From: Spisula solida
Lineage: Eukaryota; Mollusca; Bivalvia; Venerida; Mactridae
Direction of reading: 5' to 3'
DNA length: 64,000 bases
Assembly: GCA_947247005.1 (NCBI GenBank)
Contig: OX365950.1
Location: 9,126,720-9,190,719, forward strand
Part shown: piece after piece, positions 12,401-24,239 of the stretch
Layout of the letters: the number at the start of each line of letters is the position of its first letter
Position numbering within the stretch: position 1 is the first letter of the stretch
The notes under the pieces: generated by a model
The model's input: only the letters and a program-made list of their open reading frames with translations
Told to the model about the DNA's origin: nothing
Database searches by the model: none
Translations under genes and position numbers: made by a program

Positions 12401-15400
12401 TATATTGTCGATGAGCAAATATGTATGTTTGTGGTATGATAGGCCTGCAGTTCGAGATATTATATCAATTACTTAATTTTTATCATAATGATGTGTTCAT
12501 GTAAGAGTATGTTGCTATGGTTATTAGGGCGTTTAATGTTGCTTCGCCCATATACGTAGGCATACATGCAGGTTTAATATGCAGGAGTTATGATAATAGA
12601 ATAAATCTAACATGTAGGTGCGTACACGCATAATGCAATGAATAACATGTCAATCTCAATTTATTCGATAAAAATACAATAACAAATAGATTGACATTTG
12701 ATTTGCAAAACATTCGTTGTTTTAAAAGAAATGTCATTGGCAGTTACCATGCAAATAGACACATACAAAGTCCATTTTATATTAACGAGGGAATACTTTC
12801 TTGGTTTAATTCTTGTTGAAACTAATTCATTTTACTTTTCGACAGCTTGGACATGGGCGGATCTTTTACTTGTTTAGTTGGGAATTATGCCTTGTATGTT
12901 TTTAATGTGTTCTGTGCTAGGCTGGTTAAGTTGAGTGCTGACTTCCCTGTCTGACTTCTTTTGCACTCAATATGAATGATTGAAATATTAAACTTAATAA
13001 AGCATCTATGAGAACCTTGATAATCTGTCATTGAACGACATGACAATGAGCCGCTTTGCTATGTCGGTTTATAACGCCATATATGCTTGTGCTGCAGAGC
13101 ATGAATTTTATAACAAATATACCATAAAAGTTGACATTTGAAACATCAATCATTATACACATATACAAGCTATTCACGACACCAACATGGTTGACTTCAA
13201 CGGTCGGTAAATTGTGGACACTTTTATCGCCGGCTTTACTATCTTTGATCTTATTTCAGCTTCATTAAACGATTTAAATGTCTGAATATAACTCAATATG
13301 ACTTTGATGAATGTTTGTCGTTCTTGCTTTGAATAAAGAAGGTAACTAACGAATACTGGATATTGAACGGGTATTTTACGTATGTACCAAACTCCTCTAT
13401 CACCGTGGTGATCACATCGTGTATACATTGCGAATGAGGTGTAAAACTACGGCATTTTGAAAACCTATATAACGATGTCAATGCACAGACTGACACGGCA
13501 ACGTAATTCTAGCCGCAATGACTTCACTAAAATGAATAATACAAGTGTATATATGTTTGATGTATTGAATTACGATATGTTTAAAATACGTATTTCTCTT
13601 ATAGATGCCCTTCATACATTTGAACTGCATGCGTATTTAGTATCTACATAATTATCGTAGTTGGTCGACACATGTACAGGTATACAGCAAATTTCAATTG
13701 CGCAATACTTACGGGCTGTGTTGATTTTTATCTTCTGATCGCTTTTGCTAAGTGATAGCCGGGTGTGTATTGTTTGTACAATTCAATACAAAGTTTTTTC
13801 GGGCATAAAATTGCATTCCGCATATTCGTAGCCAGCATATACACATAGACATGAGCATGCATGAGGTGGTCTGCTGTGATCTTTAACCGGTACAACTGCT
13901 AAAACGGAATCGAGTTTCAGTCTCAGAAAAATATCAACAACATCTTTGTAGTGATATGGTGGTCGGGTGGGTCACGCTCTTGAAGACGGAACGAAAGATC
14001 ACTGGTTTCATTTTTGACCGGAGCATTAAGGTCATTTCTTAAAGGCTTTTCTGTATTTTCCACCCAACCTGAGATGAACATTTTGGTAACCCAGGGGGAG
14101 TTTAAGAACGAAGATGTTTATTCTGGGTCTGGACACTTGTGTTATTTCTAAAACTCTTCCTACGCTACTAAAGATAAATTGATTGGTAACCCAGAAGAAC
14201 TCTTGCGTGTAAGTGATTTACGCCGGGAACGCTTAAGTACGGCGTAGTCCAATTGGGAAGAGCTGGAGTAGCGCACGCGGACGAGTCCATGTATCACACA
14301 AATGTCTCTTTTCTCGACGCAAGAGGTCATAGGCCAAATCTTGCAGGGATAAACCGAGTGAAACAAATGTCATGAACCAGGATGTGCACATTGTTTTTGT
14401 TTTCTTTTGCGTTTGATAGATAAACTTGACGTATTAATATATAATTTATATATCAATACATAAAGAGAGATATTTCGAAAATCGTGCAGGTTTGAGAAAT
14501 AATGAGACTGTTTGTGACCTCCGTATTAATATTACCCAATGAAGGGAATGTGCCTTATTGAATGCCGTAGTTCTAAACGGTCGACATACTATCCACGTAT
14601 TGTATTGCAAATGTAAGTCGATTTATCGTACCTTAACTTTGCACATGAGTTGATATGACATACTTTAATTGTACACGGCACACAAAGCTGTAATACTGCC
14701 TACTGATTACTGGTCAAGGTTAGGATACTACGCAGTAAGCAATTTTCGCATGCGATTGATTTTTGCTTTTAAATTTATGCTCGTTAACTTGAACACATGC
14801 AGAAAAACACTTCAAAGACATTTCTTTCAGATGTTTAAAATCGCGAACATTTAACTTGGCAAACAATATCAGAATATTAGTAAAAATCGCTATTTTTTAC
14901 ATGGCGAAAATATTTGATTTTACAGTATTGTGATTTAAATTAGCCACATTTAATGTGCTAAACACAAATAGGCTGACACAATTACTTAACACACAGTACA
15001 ATGCGGGTCAGACTATACAAATCTTGTGTCAATATGTGACATTTTATTGCACATTTTGGTGATTTCTTTGTAAAAACTTTTAAACAGTATTAGCTATTTG
15101 TGGTCAGTGTGAACTTTTCACCGCTTCATGACAGTAATGTTGACGATTATAACAATACCGGCTAACGCTGCTTTGAGGCATGGAAAGCAATAAAAAAGTT
15201 TGTCATTGCAATTGACAAAACATTCTAAATAAGTTCACTGCCGTCTATGTGTTAATACTGTGAATATTAATAACTTTCACTTTTTGTTAGGTTTTCTGAT
15301 TAATGGTAAAGAAACATTATATTCGGTTACCGAACCTGTTTGAATAGAATCATAGATATTTGCGTTTGTATATTGGCGAGTTTTGTAGGTTTACATAAAG

Positions 15401-18400
15401 GATTCTTGAGAAAAGATTTGATCATTTTAAATGACATAATACAAATATGTCTTTATACAAGTGTATGCAGAGCGCGAGTTATGTCAATATAATAAATAAC
15501 TTCGTACAGACTGTGTAGGTTTTCATTGCTCTTTAAAAGATTGAGACGTTAGTTAAGCAACGCCGTATAGAACATCTTTACAATATAAGTATAAACGTAG
15601 TACTATGGCCCAACTATTAAGTACATGTATAAATACATGCCTGTATGTATAGCCCCTCATGGACCCATATCAGTATGTGGATTTTAATGTTTTGGTGAGG
15701 TACCAGGCGTCTGAATCTGAATGGTTATTTGACACTTTTGACTAAATTTTACCATTTTATAGACAAGCTACCCATGATTTTAAGAGAAACTTACCCCTCA
15801 AACCAAAATCTTGAGGGTCAAAATGTGGCTTTTTGGAAACCCTATATACTAACCGTCTTCAGGGTCAAGTGTTATACATGTATCGTAGTCTGAAGTATGG
15901 GAAACAATGGTGGCTATTGAACTCGGATATCTTCTTTAGCCTCCCCTATCCGTACCAAAAACAAACATTTTCCTGAAGGATCGCCCATTATGAGAAGTCG
16001 GTGCCATGTTACGGTTCAAGATAGAGAAACACCTCTCACTCGGTTCAACTCTAGCCAAAACATATATATTATATAAAACGCTTTAATATTGTAATTTATT
16101 TATTTCAATCTATGTATCTTTGCGATAATGGTTAATGACTTCTGGGTCCGACCTGTAGGCAAACTGACTATACATAATAACATTATTAGATCGCAGACTA
16201 TTCAAGCACTTGATACAGCCAAGCTTTGTTAACAAAAATGCAAATTTGATTAATCGATTGGTCGAAAGATTTGAACAAACTCATAGTTCTCTCGCGAATA
16301 TGACAACAAATTGACCCAAAATATATCCCCCATGTATACATATCGATGGGCTATATACTAATAACACCCAGCAATAAATGACTTTGTCACATGATCACAT
16401 TACGCAACAAATCACATCCGTACAATCATGTACGTGGATAATGATGGCACACCTTTGTTAAAAGTTCAAATCTTCCTATTGCTGTGCATTCTCGTACGAA
16501 ATATGCGATTGTTATTTTTACAGAACATGTGGGTCAAATACACAATGAATATAATGACACAGTTCGGCGTGACCTAATGTCAGTGTTCATTTACCTACTA
16601 ACGTATCTGATATTTTATACTCTATAGTACGGACTGGTACGGGCGTGTAAGGAATTGTACATACCAACTCAACGCAGTACAATATGGCTCCATTGGCATA
16701 GTAGCGAAATCCCAACGACAGTACTCGCGACGGAACGTGCAATTCCAACAAACTTTGACAGACCTTTAGCCTAAAATACTCAGTCGTGTTGAAGTTGATA
16801 ATATTTAACGAATGAATACCCCTGCATAAACACCATTCTAATAGAAATACGTAATAAACTACATTGTATACGATTTGTATTTTAATATATCGACAATAGT
16901 TATTCGGTGAGTGACTATAATAAGTGCATGCAGACAAATGTTACCCATGACGACAACGATATACATATAAAGTGACTAGGTATGGACTAAAAAGTTATAG
17001 ATTTTTGTCCTTGAAAAAAATAGACCTATTTTATTGCGAAGTAATTATGCAAAAAGTGTATATAGTCGTCGCCTGATTTTTGACTTGTCACGCATATTAC
17101 ATTGATATGTCTGATCTATTTTGGTAAAGAAATTGAAAATATTTGATACTGGTTTACAAGGTTCTTGTATGGAGCAATGATCCCGAGATACAAGTATACT
17201 TTAGCTTGTGCGAAGTCACAAAACAGACACCGACACTATTATGCAATATGTTATACAAGAAGTTTCTAGTGATTCATTTCGTAAAACTATTGGGTTTCAA
17301 GAAAATCTGAATAAAACATAGACTTTAAGAAATATGTATATGACACTTGGGACGCAATGATTTTGTCCCGTATGTTAAATAACGCACAGTTGCAAGAAAG
17401 TAAATGTTGCGAGTTACCAGTACTCTGGTTAACGGATTTAAAAACGCGACACTCGGGTATGTTGGTATATTTCAGAAAAACAAATGCCAATATAAAATCA
17501 ATTTATATATTTGTAAAGGCTAATTCAATGTCGTCATTTTGATACCAAACTTAATAAAATCAAATGGTTATTGACTAAATTATCGCACGAATAAGACATC
17601 GGTCCAGAAAACAAAAGTAACATGTTTATCGGCTCATTGGTTTTATCGTTGAAGATGACCAGTCTGTATAACAGACCGAATGTTTACGTAAGGCTAGTTT
17701 CACTTCTATATCCAAATTCTAAACTAAATTGAATATAATAAATGACATATCCAACTTTTATTTAAAATGTGTCTATATGGCACGAAAACAGTGTTGCAGG
17801 GAACATACACCGTTGTCTCATAGGCCTACATAATGTTTTTTTGTGGTCAAGGGGAGGTAAGCCTGTAAGAACATTTGGTCAGAATGCGACTTTTGTTTTC
17901 TAGATCGACATATTGATTGTACTATATATTTGTTAATACTCATCTCGTTTTTATCATCTTAGTACCAAAATGAAGCCAATACATTTACCTTTAATCTGCA
18001 CTATTCCAATACCGGCATAAACTTGAATTACCTGCTATAAAACAACATACCCCAGTGTCGCATTTTTAAATCCGTTAAGTATAGTATAGCATTTATTTGA
18101 GGTAAATTTAGTTTTATACGTTCTCTATAACCTTGTTTTCTAACTACATTTGTGTACTTTTAAAATGTATTACAGTAAACCATGGCACTGTTTACATAAG
18201 TTTGTTTACATCCTCGTCAATATCATGCGCCAAATGGAAATACCCTCAAAATTACCTTTTCGGTGTTCCTAAAGTTAAAATACTACGATGCAGTCAAATC
18301 AAAGCAAGGACCGAATAAATTGATCACAAATGAATTCATTTAAACTTAAATACTGTAATTAATGGTATACAGCTCAAATGTTTTATGCATTCCATGTGCC

Positions 18401-18610
18401 TAGTAATTCAAATCAACCTTTTAAGTACTAGCGACGAAGGTGATAGATGGATTATTATTATGCATCATTTAGTTATGGATTAAAATAGAATAAATCTTGA
18501 ACATCGTAACTAAGTACACATCGGTCGCAAAACATGCGCGTTCAGTTATGAGCTGTACTAATAACAGTTGAACGCGAATGAAGAGAACGCTCTCTTAGTT
18601 TGTTTGTCAA
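9451..18610. other. Non-coding stretch upstream of the transporter
   Basis: No recognisable gene. It contains a SINE at 10595-10800, an A-rich tract near 11470-11490 and degenerate SINE-like sequence at about 13960-14060 (GGTCGGGTGGGTCACGCTC). The two longest ORFs here (108 codons at 11117-11443 minus, 123 codons at 12105-12476) look random. Confidence 0.5.
10595..10800 (+). repeat. tRNA-derived SINE, longest copy in the window
   Basis: The head has TAGTGCTAGAGCGTCCGCTT and GGTCGTGTGTTCGTTCC. The body has GGTACTGATATATCTCCCTT, and the tail has GTCAAGATAATGTGATTGGA and ATATGACTGAAAT. It ties together the head copies (1486, 8095, 40300) and the tail copies (1225, 30655) as one family. Confidence 0.75.
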
Positions 18611-18681
18611 AGGTTTTTGTCGGAGGTTTTTGTCGGAGGTTTTTGTCGAAGGTTATTGTCGGAGGTTTTTGTCGGAGGTTA
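18611..18681 (+). repeat. 13-bp minisatellite AGGTTTTTGTCGG, five copies
   Basis: Units start at 18611, 18624, 18637, 18650 and 18663 with two substitutions. A short in-frame peptide repeat over it (VFVGG) is incidental. Confidence 0.9.
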
Positions 18682-18896
18682 TGCAGCGAATCCATTGTTT
18701 TATTCTATCATATGCAATTATTCTATTTTTTTTATAATCAAAATTAAATCTTTCCCGTGGTCAACTTTGTTCTGGATGGAACTACATGTAAACATCTGCT
18801 GATCAATTGAGCTAGACTGGCAAAACAGTGCTTGTAAAATGACACGATGTCTTCTGGAAAGGTCCATGCTACGATTGCCATATAACTATAGTATAA

Positions 18897-19036
18897 CCTT
18901 TGTAGAGCAAATCCTTTAGTAGCTGCAAATATTGGCTGTTGTACAGAGGTTATTGTCTCTCTACATAGGTAAAATATACAGTAAACTTAGGGACATTTTG
19001 AAGGTGTTGCTTTTGTGAGGTTATTGCTCTACAGGG
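18897..19036. mobile_element. Inverted-repeat element (CTGTAGAGCAA ends)
   Basis: Left end CCTTTGTAGAGCAA; right end TTGCTCTACAGGG. About 140 bp. A smaller element with the same end sequence is at 24302-24371. Confidence 0.6.
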
Positions 19037-20189
19037 GGCCGCTCTGGTGAGATACTGTGCGTGTATTGGAACGTTGAACCCGCGGAGTTAAGCTTTAAAG
19101 TACATTTTTGAGGATGACTGTCTATCCCATAAAATATTATATTTCACAGCCTTACCAACTTGCGGCTCTTGTTGCAATATTACACCCGGGTCGGACTATA
19201 AACAAAGTTTATTTCGTGTATAATAAAGTATAATATTACATACGCAGTAGATAAATGAACTTAAACGAAATAAAACGGCTATATGACATAGCAATCCAGG
19301 ACCCAACGTCGCATGTATTGGTTACTGGTGTAAGTATCATCAAATTTCCAGCTTGAATATGATTTGCATATACAGTTCAAGCAAAATTTGGTAGGTCTTT
19401 TTCTAGTATTTGGAGTGAACAAAAATTCAACGACTATGACAATACAAAATTAATCGTTATTGTCAGAAACACGAAGTGGTAGAATATACGGCGTCTTGCT
19501 TGTCAATTGGGCACTCAAATGTTGCACTTTGTATGATGCAGAATGGGCATTTTACAGCAATAAAACTAACAACGATTTTTCTAGGGTATCATGGGTATCA
19601 TAAAATGTGTACTCGAACTTAGTATCTGCCCATCAAACTCTTGCACAGTTGGTTGAGTTCTAATTAACGAAATGCAATTTTAAAGGAAAAAATATTATTT
19701 TACGCTTTTCTGAGTTTCGCCTGACTAAAATACGTGATATTTTTATAGGTACAGTAAGGCTCATGAGTAGCGTTCATTTAGAAGATTTTACTAATTCGCT
19801 TACAATTATCGAAACACAAAACCCCAAAAATCGAAAATATTTACGCTAATCGGGGTATCGTCAGAAGTTTGATGGTCATGTCGACAGTGCTGATTCAAAA
19901 TAATAGTTTCTAAATTTTCTAAAATGTAAATTATGTGCCTGTTTATTTCGAATGTACTGATGGTTTACCCAGGGCAACAATATTTGGTGTACAAATGTAA
20001 TTGTATATTTATATTACATTTGAGACAACCTCATTTGAATAAAAATGTTTTTAATTGCTACTATCTCATGCTGGTTTGCAAAGTACATGGTTATAGTGTT
20101 TCAAATACACTGTAGTTAAATATAATATGTTAACAATTCGCTGTTACTAAACTGTCACATATATTTACAAACGTATAACATATTGTACA

Positions 20190-20250
20190 GCCACGACCGT
20201 GGGTCAGTGGTTAGTGCGCGGCAGGTCATACACTCGCATGAAAAATGTCG
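20190..20250 (+). repeat. tRNA-like fragment
   Basis: GACCGTGGGTCAGTGGTTAG followed by TGCGCGGC resembles a tRNA D-arm/A-box. No B-box or acceptor stem follows in position. Confidence 0.35.
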
Positions 20251-20394
20251 ATTTTCCTTCATGAATATGTCCATATAGACGGGTAAATTGGTAGTGGCTA
20301 GGGTACAGTCCAGTAAAACTTGTTAGGTGAATCGACCGCCGTATATAACTGAACTTGGTTGAAAAACGGCAACATACAAACACACATAATTCAC

Positions 20395-20500
20395 ATATTG
20401 CTGGCTTAGAATAAGAAGGTCGTGAGTACAAAATCAATATTTTGTGAAAACAAGAAAAAACTGTCTTCTCCAACTTCATTTTGGTCAACATGAAAGCTAT
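20395..20500 (+). mobile_element. Partial MITE (GCTGGCTTAGAATAAGAAGG end)
   Basis: Begins with the terminal sequence of the element at 34653-34900 and continues through GTCGTGAGTAC and AAATCAATATTTTGTGA, matching that element's inverse end; the other end is missing. Confidence 0.65.
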
Positions 20501-21378
20501 CATACTAAAGAAAACATGTAATTGCAGAGTATAATTATGTGAAAGTTTTGTTCTGATCTAAAATGGATATTCAACGATAGATTCCTTATCTAAAGCAGAC
20601 GTTCAAAGTGACCACCCATTTTCTCTGAAACGAGTTTCAATTCTGTGCATAACGCTGTTGCATGCAGCTAGGTAACCAGTCTCTTTTCCCAACGAATCGA
20701 AGGTTCTACTTCATTGGACATATCCAACAATATTCCTTTTTGAAGGCACCTGTATATTTGGACACACGTTTTGAGTTTTCTTTTCACTTAAATCGCAGAT
20801 TTTCTCAATTCATAATAAAGTTTTATGAGTCGAGTTTGGAAATACTCAAATTTATGACGTCATCGATTTACTTACCATTTTCCACACGCTGTATATTGTT
20901 ATTGCATAATTAATTTGATTCATTATAGAACTTGTTTGGTCAGAATTAAGTGCAGTTTTATGTATACACCATTACCACGCATTAATTGAACAATAAAAAG
21001 GCCAAAATAGACAAAAGGAGTAACTCGTCGCATAACTTGAACTATATAAACTATCTAAGGTAACAATAGGTTTGCGTGGGTATGCATACAAATGCATAAG
21101 CCTTTGACAGTTGTTCAACGCTATTTAAATTGTAATATAAGACATCTACAAACCTGACATACAAAAATACATACTTGAAGTAAAATATAGTTTAAACCTA
21201 GTGTAAAAAGAAAACCGATTGACCGAATATACTGTAGTGTTATGTTGCTATTTGGTAATGCGCTTTATTTCTATAGCTGATATGTCGCTGACGGAAAGTT
21301 ACCAAAAGAATATTGCATATAGAGCGATGTTGATGGAGTGTATTTAAAAATACCCATTTCACGCTTACTAGACTCATA

Positions 21379-21506
21379 GGCACTGTTTTATCAAAGCACT
21401 TACGAAAGTATTAAACTTACGTTCAAAATTAAATTCTTTAAAATTCTTTAACTGCTACAAATTGTGGTAAAGGCTTGTTCAATATGATTTAGGACTCAGT
21501 TAACAC
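21379..21506. mobile_element. Truncated MITE of the CTGTTTTATCAAAGC family
   Basis: CACTGTTTTATCAAAGCACT and the following TTACGAAAGTATTAAAC match the left half of the complete element at 44952-45184. The sequence diverges or ends before a right inverted repeat. Confidence 0.7.
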
Positions 21507-22247
21507 ACTCCTACAAGCTATGTCTGTCTCGAATATGTAGTTACAAGTAAATACGCTTATTTTTGATTCAATGACTTATCACCAGCAAGTATATACAGGT
21601 AATAAAACCACACTTATAGTATTATATACGGTATAATAATAGAGGTTAATGAACGTCATGAAACGAGTCGGGCAAAGATGTATATAACGAACGTTACAGT
21701 TGTTGGTAGCAATTCAAGGTCATAGACTACTCGGTGTCTTAAATCAACTTTAATTGCAGGTATTTACTGATAGCTCAAATTTCATTATACATTTGTAATA
21801 CCCGTAAAAAGCCTGACACTGCTTACGGCTTTTCTTGAATTGCGTATTGTATCCACTAGGCAATATTGACTTGCAGCAATGGGACAAACTGGCTAAAGCC
21901 GAATAGTTATCGACAGTAGACTAAATACCAGACGGGTAAGGTATAAAGAGCACAAAACATGTAAAATCAAAGTCAGTACAGACACGAAGTTTTATCATTT
22001 TAGTTAACGTGCCTGGTACAGAAACTGATTTTTTAATATTAATGTGTAGTTGAATCATACACACATGTTTTGACTTTCAAAAAGCGAATTCGCTAAATTC
22101 CAAAGTTTATTGCAAATGGAAGCTAGATAATGGAAATACATAATATGGGTATTTATATGAATGTATGATTAAAACGCACTCATGAAATAAATTGTATGAA
22201 GATCACATAAAATCTTGTCATTTTCACAATTGGTTAATTGTATAAAA

Positions 22248-22490
22248 TGGTTCGAGGGGTGATCCAAAATTTGGCAAACTGATTTCATAATTTTAACCGA
22301 AACCTCAACTGTTATCCAAACAAAAAGATAGAAACTGACATAATTTATTATGATCGGACTGAGCTGTAAGGAAATGTGTAGGGTGTCATGTATTGGTTTT
22401 TGAATGATGTATATATCTTAAACTACATATCGCATTAATTACATGAATGGCACCAATAGTCTACGTAATTCTTGATCACCCCTCGTACAT
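22248..22490. mobile_element. MITE with mariner-like ends
   Basis: Left GTTCGAGGGGTGATCCAAAA; right, read inversely, GTACGAGGGGTGATCAAGAA. About 240 bp, no transposase remains. The end sequence resembles mariner termini; that assignment is from memory of the family. Confidence 0.65.
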
Positions 22491-24118
22491 ACATTATTTG
22501 AGCTTTATAACGTTGAGTGCATCTATTGAAATATCTATAGACACTTCAATTATAACTTATGCTTTCAAGTTTAATCTTGTAGATAGTATTAGCAAAATAT
22601 ATTATAAATATTAAAGCTGTAACTTGATACATCGCTGTATTGAAAATTCTTACAATGACTTTCTATTGAAATTCATAATGGTGTGTCAAGTTTGTAAACG
22701 TCTATTTAAACATACGTATTTACTCTATTCATCGAATATAGTCACAAAGACAGGATCGTGAAATATATGGGAACTTTAAATCACAAGGTTGATGAAATAT
22801 TGCAATGTAGTGAACGTGCAGTGTCTTCTTACAATGCCATGTTAAGATCACCAAGTTAATATGAGTATGCATATTTACATTACAAAGTACTCTGAAAGAT
22901 AGTTATATATTTTAATATAAAGCACGTAAATACGCTTTACAATGACACTCTTATATACATGATGGTGTATACCTCTTAAATAAAGCATGCTTGCATGTTA
23001 TACAGCTCCTCGCGGGTTTATGGAGCGTGAGACGACAAACGAGACGAGCTTTAATATTTATTTTTATTATTGCTTTATTTCGTTCGCATTTTAACGACCG
23101 TACATATCAAAGGAAATTGAAATTTTAAAGCAGTCGATTCATTTGAAAAGCACTTTATAAACATAATTATGCCATTACTAGAAATGTTATATAAACCATA
23201 CAGATGTGCAGTGCACCATCTTCCAAAATGGGAATCATGTAGAAAATGCGAACAAAATATTGAAGCAATGTAGTGAATAAGCAATGAGGAAGAACCATAT
23301 TATGCAGTTTTGTTTTACAAGAATTACTCGTGGTTTACACATATCCCTACGCAATCACATTAGCATTTTACTTTGTGACATTTTATTCCATAGCGCTCTC
23401 ATCTATTAATTGATAAAACACCTTAATGCATACATTGAATTTCATTCTAGTCTCCTACTTACTTAGAGGTTAAGAACCACCAAATAGATTTGTTCTTTAG
23501 CTCAATGTAAAGTGACAATGGCTGGCCTCAAATTTCGTTTAACAAGGTTTAGTCTATGGATGGCCACCTGGCACGCATTATATCAGCTTGAAGAAGCATA
23601 TTTAAGCTTCAACATAATACAATAAAAAGGGGGTTCATTTATCTTCTCTACTTTCACTTTCATATTTAGGTCAAAATGTCACAAAATTCAAGATTAAACA
23701 GTTTCAATACATCACATACATGTGCACAATCACTTTAAACTGAATTTCATGATTTCAAAGCGGACATGTCAATCCATACCACCATTTCCAGTCGTCAATC
23801 CAATGTTTCTTTCAGGACTCTTTGAGTATGTCACCATTTGGGCCGCTTATGTATTTAGTGGTTCCTTACCTAGAGATACTTTGGGATGTTTCCCGATACA
23901 GGACCCTGTGGGTCCTCTTCATCAGACTCACTACGCAGTCATATTCCTAGTTTGGTTCCCGATGTTCTCTATAGTAATAGTACGACAAAATCACGTAGTG
24001 TAAGGGGCAGGTAATCCAGACTCTCATATTCCCTTCCCTTAACCAGAGATATAGATAACAAAAATATTCTCTGCAGTAACCTCCAAACTCACGTTTTATA
24101 ACGTTTTTGTCTTTTCAG

Positions 24119-24239
24119 GAGGAGATTGCCCGTGAGACATGGGGTTCCAAGCTGGACTTTATTCTATCAGCTGTGGGTTTCGCCGTGGGCTTGGGTAATA
24201 TCTGGAGATTTCCATACCTATGTTACAGAAATGGAGGAG
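24119..24239 (+). CDS. SLC6 transporter, first visible coding exon (N-terminal gate and TM1)
   Basis: Acceptor CTTTTCAG precedes GAG-GAG-ATT, and the donor is GGAG|GTATGT, so the exon enters at phase 0 and leaves at phase 1. It encodes residues 1-40 and the first base of Gly41: the R-x-x-W cytoplasmic gate followed by TM1 with the unwound GLGN segment and WRFP, ending YRNGG. No in-frame ATG lies inside the exon; the start codon must be on an upstream exon. The following 2255-nt intron holds a small inverted-repeat element at 24302-24371 and otherwise nothing I recognise. Confidence 0.96.

Larger units (their letters stand above)
18682..24118. other. Non-coding stretch directly upstream of the first visible transporter exon
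   Basis: Apart from the short elements listed, nothing coding is seen. The transporter's start exon may lie here or further 5', but I found no convincing ATG exon ending at a phase-0 donor. The ORF at 23722-24003 is hydrophobic but matches no part of an SLC6 protein. Confidence 0.5.

Noticed and set aside
12105..12476. 123-codon ORF as a small membrane protein gene
   Set aside because: No family resemblance, and no evidence of splice sites, promoter or codon bias; AT-rich random ORF.
17833..17856. Tiny candidate start exon ATG + 7 codons ending at GAG|GTAAGC in phase 0
   Set aside because: It would fit the reading frame, but eight residues with no conserved feature 6 kb upstream can occur by chance; not reported as an exon.
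23722..24003. 93-codon hydrophobic ORF just before the first transporter exon
   Set aside because: It does not resemble any SLC6 N-terminus, has no suitable donor leading in phase to 24119, and ends at a stop before the exon.
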